Of a stretch of 13,880 bases of DNA, positions 6,391-13,269 are shown piece by piece; the first letter of the stretch is position 1; every line of letters starts with the position of its first letter. The position numbers and the translations under genes were made by a program. The notes beneath the pieces are model-generated. The model had not been told where the DNA came from and did no database searches. It saw nothing but the letters and a program-made list of their open reading frames with translations. Source of the stretch: Candidatus Eiseniibacteriota bacterium (lineage in GTDB: Bacteria; Arandabacterota; Arandabacteria; Arandabacterales; Arandabacteraceae); assembly GCA_030622265.1 (NCBI GenBank), contig JAUXGG010000008.1, positions 1-13,880 on the forward strand, given 5' to 3'.

Positions 6391-6876
6391 TCAGCCGGTC
6401 TTAACGGGCATGACTTCCACGATTTCGACTTTCGCCAGATCCATCTCGCCAAGCCCGTGTTCCGCGGCAAACTTGATATGGCCGATGTCTTCAGGCTTAA
6501 GCGTCTTCCCGCCCCAGTCCAGGAGCGTCGTTGCATAGGCATCCAGGGCCACCGTGTCGGTAGAGCACATAACCTTGCCTAGATTTACCACCTCGCCGGG
6601 TCCGCTGGGGCCGTTGGTGGTGAGACACCGGGTCGCGTCGAGGATCGTAAGCTGGGGCTTGATCACCGTGGCAAGTCCGGCTACTCTTATGGTATGGTCG
6701 GCAACGGTCACGCGTTTGGCACCCGCTTCCTTGCACATCAGCACGACTTCCTTCACCAGCTCCGGGCTGGTGGTCGTGGCCGCATCAGGCGCATTGGAAA
6801 GCGAGAAATTGGGCTTGATGAGGACCCTGTCACCCTTCTTAGCGATCGAGCTCTTCATGAAATCACGTCTGTTCAT
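6391..6876 (-). CDS. DUF362 family protein, internally shortened (possible decaying gene)
   Basis: 161 residues recognisable as DUF362, a family of usually twin-arginine-exported, often redox-linked proteins whose members I recall as about 300 residues or more. The N-terminus MNRRDFMKSS is a Tat-type start, but the hydrophobic stretch that should follow is missing and the chain goes straight to KKGDRVLIKPNF. The next block, SPELVKEVVLMCKEAGAKRVTVADHT (37-62), is typical. It jumps at about residue 63 to KPQLTILDATRCLTTNGPSG (73-92), omitting the central part. The end, STDTVALDAYATTLL (105-119) and LKPEDIGHIKFAAEHGLGEMDLAKVEIVEV, is typical again. Both gaps keep the frame. The ATG has a GAGGTGG ribosome site. 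Without the Tat core it would stay in the cytoplasm; a non-functional remnant or an assembly deletion is equally possible. Confidence 0.75.
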   Translation of the reverse strand: MNRRDFMKSSIAKKGDRVLIKPNFSLSNAPDAATTTSPELVKEVVLMCKEAGAKRVTVADHTIRVAGLATVIKPQLTILDATRCLTTNGPSGPGEVVNLGKVMCSTDTVALDAYATTLLDWGGKTLKPEDIGHIKFAAEHGLGEMDLAKVEIVEVMPVKTG

Positions 6877-6948
6877 TCCGCCACCTCACGTCATTTGAGG
6901 TTCCAGGTTCCTGAATCCCGTACTGTCATGCCCGTACCATCATACCTA

Positions 6949-6978
6949 ATGATAAGCCTGCGGGGGAGGTAAAGACAA
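6949..6978 (-). promoter_or_regulatory. Putative promoter of the DUF362 gene
   Basis: On the minus strand: -35-like TTGTCT (6973-6978), an 18-bp spacer and -10-like TATCAT (6949-6954), in the 128-base gap after the universal-stress gene. Fair but not perfect matches; no terminator is visible in this gap, so read-through from upstream is also possible. Confidence 0.4.
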
Positions 6979-7004
6979 CTCGACAGGGACGCCGGGAACA
7001 CCCT

Positions 7005-7514
7005 TCATGACTGGCTGTCGCCGTTACGTTCCCCGTGGTTCTCAACAGACGTGTCGCTTACCACCATTATGGGCCAGGTAGCGCGCTCCAGGAGCTCGTT
7101 GACGGCCGAGCCGAAGAGCTTGCGCGAGATATTGGAGCGCTCGGCCCGTGAGACCACCATGTCCTCGATACCCTTCTCTCTGGCAATCTTCATGCACTCC
7201 TCGACGAAGTCACCCTTGCTCACAAGGGTCTCACATTCAATGCCCAGCTCGAGAGCCCGCTCCTTCACCTCCTCAAGCTCCCTCCTGCCTCGAGCCTCGT
7301 ATTCATTGTGTATCGTGGCCGCGAGCTGATCGCTCACCTTGTCCCCGAGAAATCCAATGTCCACGATATGACTCGAGATGGCATCGGCGACCTTCATGTC
7401 CATGACGAAGACCGCAAGCAGGGGTCTCTTTGAGGTCTGGACCAGAGAGAGCGCGAGATCGATGGACTTGGGGGTGTGCCTCGTGGGTGAAAGTACAAGC
7501 ATAAGATAACCCAT
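7005..7514 (-). CDS. Universal stress protein (UspA) family protein
   Basis: A single-domain Usp of 169 residues with a Rossmann-like alpha/beta fold. The N-terminal strand GYLMLVLSPTRHTPKSIDLAL is followed by a second strand LLAVFVMD, a central helix (RRELEEVKERALELGIECET), DMVVSRAERSNISRKLFGSAVNELLERA and the closing strand TWPIMVVSD. The usual G-2X-G-9X-G(S/T) ATP motif is partly lost: only G136-S137 remains clear, with A124, E125, R126 and S127 where the first glycines should be. It may therefore not bind ATP in the usual way. The ATG at 7512-7514 follows AGGAGG by 9 bases and lies 15 bases after the anion transporter stop, so the two are one transcript. Usp domains are often paired with ion and solute transporters, suggesting a regulatory partner for the transporter; this is inferred. 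Confidence 0.88.
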   Translation of the reverse strand: MGYLMLVLSPTRHTPKSIDLALSLVQTSKRPLLAVFVMDMKVADAISSHIVDIGFLGDKVSDQLAATIHNEYEARGRRELEEVKERALELGIECETLVSKGDFVEECMKIAREKGIEDMVVSRAERSNISRKLFGSAVNELLERATWPIMVVSDTSVENHGERNGDSQS

Positions 7515-7529
7515 GCGCCGAACCTCCTA

Positions 7530-8913
7530 TCAATAAACCCCGATCCACTTCCAGTAGTATTTGGCAACGATGAGAAACGTGGTGAGCGCCGCAAGATTCA
7601 TGATGACCCCAACCCTGACCGAGTCCCGCAGCCTGTGGTACCTGGCCGAATACGCGATCGCATTGGGGGGTGTTCCTATCGGCAGTGAGAAGGCCAGGCC
7701 TGCGGGCAGGGCAACCGCGAAGACCATCACCAACGGAGTCACGCCGGGTACTGTATCCCCGAGCTCGAAGGCGATCGGCAATACCAGGGCGACCACGGCC
7801 GCATTGCTCATTGCCTCGGTGAGAATCATCGACACCACGGCCACGAACGCTATCAAGATGAACGGATCGAGCGGCAGAGACCCCAGCAGGGAGGTCACCA
7901 TCCACCTGGCAGCCCCGGTTATCTGGAGGGCCGCCGCCAGTGCGATCGCCCCGCCGTACATGAAGATCACGCCCCAGTTGACGTATTTCTCGATATCGTT
8001 CCAAGTCATGGCCCCGACTACGAAGAGCGTGGAAGCCCCCAGTATCGCTATCGGCGCAAGGCCCACCTTCTCGCCCAGCAGGATCCAGGCAAGGATGGTG
8101 GAGAGCATCACGACCAGCACCTTCGTCTCCCTGCCCGATATCGGTCCAAGTTCGCGGACTTTCCGCTCGATAAGCTCTCGCGCGGGCCTGACGTTCTCTA
8201 TCTCAGGCGCAAAAATCCTAAACACCAGAAGGTGCACGACCACCAGGAGAATGCTGGATATGGGGAGTACTGCCAGGATCCACATCGTGAAACTGATTGT
8301 GAGCCCGTATTTCTCTCCAAGCAGGGCTATCGCCAGGGGATTGCGCGCGCCGCCCAGGAGAGTCAAGACGCCTCCTATCACACAGCCCCACGCCATCGAA
8401 AGAAAGAGCGCCTTGCCATAGTTACTGCATCTGGGCTCCAGTTTAAGGGCAAGAGCGATTTCCAGGACGGTCGGGAACATCAGGGCCGCCACGGCATGCG
8501 CGGGCATCCACATCGCCATGAACGCGCAGGAGAGTATGATCCCCCGAGAGCAACCTCTTCGGGCTGCCCTCGAAACGCCTGAGGAAGAGCAGCGAAATCC
8601 TCACGCTCAGGCCCGAACTCATCATGGCCGCCGCGAGCATGAAGGCCCCGAGAATGAAGAACACCGCGCGATTGCCGAAGAGAGAGAAGGCCGTGCCCGC
8701 TTCCAGAGCTCCGAAGAGAGGCAGAAACGCAATTGCCAGGAGGCTCGTGACCGAGAGCGGTAGGGCGCCCGTGGTCCAGAGAATAAAGCACATCGCAAAC
8801 ACCGCGATCGCCGCCTGTCCCTCCTGGGACAGTCCCGCGGGTGGCGGGGAAACCAAGATAAACACCGTCACGGCGATGGCAAGGATAAAAAACGGGGTCT
8901 TTATCTTGGACAT
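7530..8913 (-). pseudogene. SLC13/DASS family anion (sulfate/dicarboxylate) transporter, frameshifted
   Basis: An inner-membrane carrier for sulfate, dicarboxylates or similar anions, broken by one extra base. From the ATG at 8913 the frame reads MSKIKTPFFILAIAV and continues through helices to RRFEGSPKRLL, then goes wrong after a run of five C (8541-8545 on the plus strand, G on the coding strand), reaching a stop at 8443. The family sequence continues in another frame: GIILSCAFMAMWMPAHAVAALMFPTV and on to YYWKWIGVY at 7530. Removing one G from the run restores a single 460-residue protein, the usual family size. Features include about 10-12 hydrophobic helices, SNAAVVALVLPI and GTPPNAIAYS in the second half. 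In the first half the equivalent SNT site reads MPAHAV and the second loop GGARNPLA. The start is ATG with GGAG 7 bases upstream. A real mutation, phase-variable tract or sequencing error are all possible. Confidence 0.85.
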
Positions 8914-8943
8914 TTTCCACTCCACGGCAGGGTTAGATGGGGC

Positions 8944-8972
8944 ATGTTAGCACAAGGGTTACCGGCGGTCAA
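8944..8972 (-). promoter_or_regulatory. Promoter of the anion transporter/Usp transcript
   Basis: On the minus strand: -35 TTGACC (8967-8972), a 17-bp spacer, and an extended -10 TGC-TAACAT (8944-8949), about 30 bases before the ATG. It is the best -35 in the window. The 11 bases around the -10 are identical to those before the STAS-MlaE gene. Confidence 0.65.
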
Positions 8973-9068
8973 CACTGAGGGAATTGCCGCTTGCCTGCGG
9001 GGATAGCGATGATCCGCGCCGACGAAGAGAACCCGTGGACTGGAGACCGGCCAGCCGCGGTGCATCCA

Positions 9069-9106
9069 AATTCACAAGTCGGTACCTGACCCCAGGGTTG
9101 TGAATT
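9069..9106. repeat. 9-bp inverted repeat, REP-like
   Basis: AATTCACAA (9069-9077) pairs perfectly with TTGTGAATT (9098-9106) around 20 bases containing GGTACCTGACCCC. It lies between the terminator of the 9173-9871 gene and the transporter promoter, where no gene is present. The GGTACCTGACCCC wording resembles REP-type dispersed palindromes. No more than this is visible in 8973-9120. Confidence 0.45.
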
Positions 9107-9120
9107 CTCCCCAGATAAGC

Positions 9121-9148
9121 AAAGGGGCCTTCCCGAAGGAAAGCCCCC
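9121..9148 (-). terminator. Intrinsic terminator of the 232-residue secreted protein gene
   Basis: On the minus strand: GGGGCTTTCC, loop TTCG, GGAAGGCCCC, then TTTGCTT. The 10-bp stem has one G-T wobble and a stable UUCG tetraloop. It begins about 25 bases after the stop codon at 9173. Confidence 0.8.
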
Positions 9149-9172
9149 AAGACATACTTCAGCAAAACCGTA

Positions 9173-9871
9173 CTACCGGAACAGCGCCTTGATACCACCC
9201 CAGTTGGTGGCTTCACTCGCTGACGGACCGGTCAGATCCGGGAACAGCACATGAGCATGATCCGGAACCGTGACCGTGATCAAGTCACAGAAATAATCCG
9301 TCAGGCACGGATCCTGTGTGGAGGGCGTGCTGTAGAGACGGCCCTCTACGACCAGACCATTGTGGTCATCCTCACCGGTGGTCACGAACGTCCAGGTCCA
9401 GGAGACCATGTCCCAGCCGGTACCAGCAGTGTACTCGCTATTACCACCTGCCGAACCGGCGTAGCCGCCGGGACATTCCGGGCACTGCAGGGCATCCGTA
9501 TAATGCCCCCAGATCCTCCACGAAGGCGAGGCGCCCGGGGTAACATCATAGCCATAGAAACTGGCTGTGATCAGATCACCGTCAAGCAGGCCGGTGATGC
9601 AGGCAAGATAAGCCTGCGGAGTGCCGCTATGAGGTGATTCTGCGACATGAAGGTACTGGATACCTTCAAACGCCCCGCGGCACGTAAACGGACCGACCAG
9701 GCAATCCTGACCTATCTGGGCACCCGTCACATTGGATTCATTGACCAAGTTTCCGTAGTAACCCAGGATGGTACCCACGCCGTCTTCCCAGCCATAGCTG
9801 ACTGTGTAGTCGGCATAGGCTGCTGAGGCGGCAAACAACACTGCAAAACCTACCAAGAGCAACTTCTTCAT
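9173..9871 (-). CDS. Secreted protein of unknown function
   Basis: 232 residues. The start is the ATG at 9869-9871, preceded by AAGGAGG; the frame is open further upstream but this start gives a clean signal peptide, MKKLLLVGFAVLFAASAAYA, cleaved before DYTVSYGWEDG. The mature part is short beta-strands rich in Gly, aromatic residues and Thr, with several Cys (DCLVGPFTC, CPECPGGY, CLTDYFC) that could form disulfides, suggesting a periplasmic or exported beta-sandwich such as a carbohydrate-binding-like domain. It ends in TNWGGIKALFR, a short tail I associate with small exported proteins of FCB-type candidate phyla, possibly a sorting or anchoring signal. A clear terminator follows and it stands alone, 150 bases downstream of the large lamin-tail gene. 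I do not recognise a catalytic motif and assign no function. Confidence 0.82.
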   Translation of the reverse strand: MKKLLLVGFAVLFAASAAYADYTVSYGWEDGVGTILGYYGNLVNESNVTGAQIGQDCLVGPFTCRGAFEGIQYLHVAESPHSGTPQAYLACITGLLDGDLITASFYGYDVTPGASPSWRIWGHYTDALQCPECPGGYAGSAGGNSEYTAGTGWDMVSWTWTFVTTGEDDHNGLVVEGRLYSTPSTQDPCLTDYFCDLITVTVPDHAHVLFPDLTGPSASEATNWGGIKALFR

Positions 9872-10025
9872 CTTTACTGCCTCCTTCCGAGGTTTCCCTC
9901 GACTAATCCTGATCGAGTGCACTCTGCCGGGCCCCTCCCTGAGCCCAACGCTCCATACTTAGTAATGCCCCAACCCAACCACCCGAAAGAACGCTCTGCC
10001 GTTGATCACCTCCCCCTTGCTTGAG
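9872..10025. other. Intergenic gap between two secreted-protein genes
   Basis: 150 bases on the minus strand between the stop of the large lamin-tail protein and the ribosome site of the next gene. I see no clear hairpin terminator, no consensus promoter and no reading frame here. Confidence 0.5.
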
Positions 10026-12914
10026 TTAACGTGATACAACCACTTTACTTATCACGGAACCCTTCTCCGTTTCAAGCTTGAAGAAGTAGATTCCTGATGT
10101 CACCCTGTTGCCAATGTCGTTGGTACCATCCCAGTGGACGCTGTGCTCGCCGGCCTCAACGCTGCCGTCCACCAGGGTCTCAATCAGCCGACCCTGGATA
10201 TTGTACACCCTTACCGAAGCCGGACCCGAGGCCGGGAGCGCGAATCTCACATTACTGGTCCTGGTCATCGGGTTGGGCGAGACCGCCAGCGCCAGCCTTA
10301 CCGGCGCGTCGGGCTCTTCGTCGACGCCTACCCAGGTCGGATCATGGATATCATTGATATCCCTGGGCTGGAGATTATACTCCTTGTACGAATAGCCTAC
10401 GATGCCGTGCACGTCCACGAAGGTTCCGGGCACCGGCACATACGAGATGTAGCTGGGGTCACCTACCCTGCAGGAGTCGGCATTATTCCCCGTGTTGGTT
10501 ATGTGCCAGACACCGTAGTCGTCTGGATAGTAGTCAATAATCTCGGCATCCCGTACGGAGAGCAGCACGCCTTCCCACTGTTCCGATTCCACCGTGGCCG
10601 ATGACTGAGGATAGGCCTCGGGGACGGTGTTTCCGGTGGAATGGACGGTTATGGCCTCGGGGAAGAATATGGATATCTCGGTCTCATTCCAGTATTCCTC
10701 GACATCCCCGGACACCGTTACACTGTCACCGCGGTTAACACTCACGCTCATGGTCCTGTCAAAGACCTTAACACCTCTGTACTCCGGGGTCTCGGCGCCG
10801 GGGTAAGAATTCTGTAGGAAGAAGTAATAGTCGCTGAATTCACCCGACCCGGACGTTACGATACCCGACAGGTTAACGGGTTCGCCGGCATAGGCCGAGC
10901 TATCACCGTCCCCGCCGAAGTTGGACTGGACCGTGTAGATGGTGTGCTCGCCCACGCGGAAGTCATAGGTATAGCCGTCGGGCCTCTGGGCTCTGCAGCC
11001 CGAACTGTCCTTCGCACCGACATAGTAGGTGACGATCGTATGGTCGACCGCGTAGGGACCTATATCACCGGCATAAGTTGTGTCATCGACCGCGGTCATC
11101 AGGGTGCTGTCAAAGACCGCACCGCCGTCGGTGTTGTGATAGACATACACATATTCGATCGGGAAACCGGTGTTCACGAGGGCGCTTACGGTAACCAGAT
11201 CGGTCGTGGTCGGGGCATGCGGGGCATAACGCACACTGCTCACCGTCAGGGCGCCCACGATATCATCATTGCCCCTCGGCTGGATCTTGTAGGAGCTGTA
11301 CGCGTAATCGACCACGCCCCAGACCGATTCGATGGTGTGCCCGGTCTTAGGCTGGTAGGCATAGTAGGCCTCATCATCAACGATGCAGGGCCCCGAGCCG
11401 TCATTGATCTCCCACTCGCCATAGCCGAGGTCCCCGTTGGTGACGGTAACCGAATCCGCCCTCACCAGGACACCCTCCCAGCTCTCGGCGTAGATCGACC
11501 CAGTATTCATCTCAGATGTCGGAACAAGTGTCTCATAGACGGGGTTGCCGCTGCTGACCTCGGTGTAGCAGTCGGTGAAGAGATATAACTCGGTCAGGTT
11601 GTAGTATTCCTTAACCCGGCCGGAGAGTATCACGCTATCGCCCACCGCGGCAGGTACCGAGTAGGACGGGTCATAGACATGAATACCCGACCAGGTCCCG
11701 CTGCCCTGCTGGACAACGAACATGTTGTCGGAGTAAGTGCCCCTGGCCGCCGTGACGACACCTGTTATGTTCTTGACCTGTCCGGCCACATAGGAAGAGT
11801 CGTCACCGATATCGACCTGCTGGATCACACTGATGGCGGTCAGTCCCACGGAGTAGTGATAGGGGTCATCCCTCGCGTCCGCCGGGTAGATGCCCGTCAC
11901 ATCCATGGTATCCGAGGCCCAGATGTAAAACAGGCTCTGGGTCTCATGCGGCCTGGCCGGAAGATCCACAGTGTAAAGACTGTCCACAACCACGTCCTGG
12001 ATCATGTCGACCGTGTCCCAGGCTGCTCCACCCTGCTTGTATATGCACTTGACCCACTTGACCCCGTCTCCATTCTCGTCAACGTAACAGTCGATGGTTA
12101 CAAGATCCGTGGGGCCCGGAACGCAGGGACTGTAACCCAGGCTCCAGATATTGGGCGGTATGCCGTTCACATTCTGCTCTCCGGGCGTAGGAGCTTCCCA
12201 GAGAAAATCATTGGCACAATTGTCTGTATCAGTGCTGATGTCCGGCCTCCCGAGACTCAATCCCTCATCGGGATAGGTGGGATAGGCGTCATTGTCCGAA
12301 GTACCCAATCCCAGGCACTGGTCCGAACTGCAGCTGGAGTATCTGTACTCGATGTGATCGATCAGGACAGCCCCGTCGTCTATCAGCAGCAGCGCCTCAA
12401 ACCTGTTATATGAGCCGTCACAGGATGCCGCGTAGTCGCTATTGCCGGGTATGAGCCTTATCTGATCGTCGTACTCGGTGGTAGTCCCCATGATCATGTT
12501 GGGAACGGTCGGGTCATCCACATCATAGCTGGCATTGGCATCCACCATCTCGAAATCCAGCGTTATGTCCGGGAACTCATCCTTGAAGCCGTCATCGTCG
12601 TCGTTCAGCGCATCACGCGCAATAATGATGTAACCGCCCGCCGGTATCGACGTCCCGGATGGGAAGAAATGGTCCCGGTCACCCGTACAGGTTCCATCAT
12701 ACTCGGTGCCCGTCAGTTTCCAGCCGCCGATGTCTATGGCGCTGCCGGTGGTGTTGTAGATTTCTATGAACTCAGAGCCGTCGAAGTAAGTCGGGGCATT
12801 GGGATAGATCTCATTGATCACCACATCGCCCGGACTGGCCGCCACGGCAAGAGCGACAATCCCGAACACCAAAAGCATGGAGATAGCTATACCATTAGCT
12901 GCACTTCTCAACAT
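10026..12914 (-). CDS. Large secreted lamin-tail/OB-fold repeat protein with T9SS-type C-terminal domain
   Basis: A 962-residue exported protein. A signal peptide occupies about residues 1-27 (MLLVFGIVALAVAAS). A lamin-tail (LTD) domain spans about 28-190: VVINEIYPNAP, FIEIYNTTGSAIDIGGWKL. Two similar modules of about 300 residues follow, each an Ig-like part (258-357; 557-655) and an OB-fold part (362-552; 657-856). The OB parts match at GIVTSGSG / GVVTAARG, EQWEGVLL / ESWEGVLV and LQPRDINDI / IQPRGNDDI. Residues 872-962 form a FlgD-like/Por C-terminal domain (SPNPMTRTSNVRFALP...VRVYNIQGRL...WDGTNDIGNRVTSGIYFFKL), used by the type IX secretion system. LTD plus OB folds are typical of extracellular nucleases, but no endonuclease/exonuclease/phosphatase domain is present, so this is more likely a binding or surface protein. 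The ATG at 12914 has AGGAGG 5 bases upstream; a GTG three bases earlier is too close to it. Confidence 0.88.
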   Translation of the reverse strand: MLRSAANGIAISMLLVFGIVALAVAASPGDVVINEIYPNAPTYFDGSEFIEIYNTTGSAIDIGGWKLTGTEYDGTCTGDRDHFFPSGTSIPAGGYIIIARDALNDDDDGFKDEFPDITLDFEMVDANASYDVDDPTVPNMIMGTTTEYDDQIRLIPGNSDYAASCDGSYNRFEALLLIDDGAVLIDHIEYRYSSCSSDQCLGLGTSDNDAYPTYPDEGLSLGRPDISTDTDNCANDFLWEAPTPGEQNVNGIPPNIWSLGYSPCVPGPTDLVTIDCYVDENGDGVKWVKCIYKQGGAAWDTVDMIQDVVVDSLYTVDLPARPHETQSLFYIWASDTMDVTGIYPADARDDPYHYSVGLTAISVIQQVDIGDDSSYVAGQVKNITGVVTAARGTYSDNMFVVQQGSGTWSGIHVYDPSYSVPAAVGDSVILSGRVKEYYNLTELYLFTDCYTEVSSGNPVYETLVPTSEMNTGSIYAESWEGVLVRADSVTVTNGDLGYGEWEINDGSGPCIVDDEAYYAYQPKTGHTIESVWGVVDYAYSSYKIQPRGNDDIVGALTVSSVRYAPHAPTTTDLVTVSALVNTGFPIEYVYVYHNTDGGAVFDSTLMTAVDDTTYAGDIGPYAVDHTIVTYYVGAKDSSGCRAQRPDGYTYDFRVGEHTIYTVQSNFGGDGDSSAYAGEPVNLSGIVTSGSGEFSDYYFFLQNSYPGAETPEYRGVKVFDRTMSVSVNRGDSVTVSGDVEEYWNETEISIFFPEAITVHSTGNTVPEAYPQSSATVESEQWEGVLLSVRDAEIIDYYPDDYGVWHITNTGNNADSCRVGDPSYISYVPVPGTFVDVHGIVGYSYKEYNLQPRDINDIHDPTWVGVDEEPDAPVRLALAVSPNPMTRTSNVRFALPASGPASVRVYNIQGRLIETLVDGSVEAGEHSVHWDGTNDIGNRVTSGIYFFKLETEKGSVISKVVVSR

Positions 12915-12933
12915 CACAACCTCCTGATATATA

Positions 12934-12948
12934 GGGGTCCTTCACCCC
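12934..12948 (-). other. Small leader hairpin just upstream of the ribosome site
   Basis: GGGGT/ACCCC with a 5-base loop, 8 bases before the AGGAGG of the large secreted protein and within its predicted leader. It could affect mRNA stability or ribosome access; the stem is only 5 bp. Confidence 0.35.
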
Positions 12949-12978
12949 ATATGTACACTTCTGCTCTGACTCATTTGA

Positions 12979-13007
12979 AGTATACCATATCGATTTCAGA
13001 ATTTCAA
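12979..13007 (-). promoter_or_regulatory. Promoter of the large secreted protein gene
   Basis: On the minus strand: -35 TTGAAA (13002-13007), a 17-bp spacer, -10 TATACT (12979-12984), about 65 bases before the ATG. Both hexamers are close to consensus and the surroundings are AT-rich, unlike the rest of the window. Confidence 0.7.
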
Positions 13008-13269
13008 CCAAATTAGAGGTCTTTGAGCAGCAGGATTGGCCTGTGGCTGATCAGCCGGATGATCTGTTAACTAACTATAAATCAAGTGACTACAGGCGCA
13101 CTCAGTGGGGGATTGATGCCTTGGCGAAACACCTGGGCAAGGGACCGGGGCTCGCGAGGTCAGGCATGATTCAAATCCTGAGGTTTCCGGCCTGTCAGGA
13201 GAGGGCTTCCAGACAGCCTGCCGGGGGATCGCCAGGCGTAAACTCAAGTCACTCCGACCCCAAGAGCGC
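13008..13269. other. Intergenic region between the 5'-nucleotidase and lamin-tail genes
   Basis: About 260 bases between two minus-strand genes. A plus-strand frame at 13043-13273 starts with GTG, has no ribosome site and codes for no recognisable protein, so I do not call it. A weak inverted repeat (TCCTGA...TCAGGA near 13180-13200) and a 7-bp one (AGTCACT at 13247-13253, AGTGACT at 13272-13278) overlapping the nucleotidase stop are the only structures; neither has a T-tract. Confidence 0.45.

Noticed and set aside
10944..12413. Two long plus-strand frames (214 and 244 residues)
   Set aside because: Both are antisense to the lamin-tail gene, whose domains read clearly; long antisense frames are expected in GC-rich genes.
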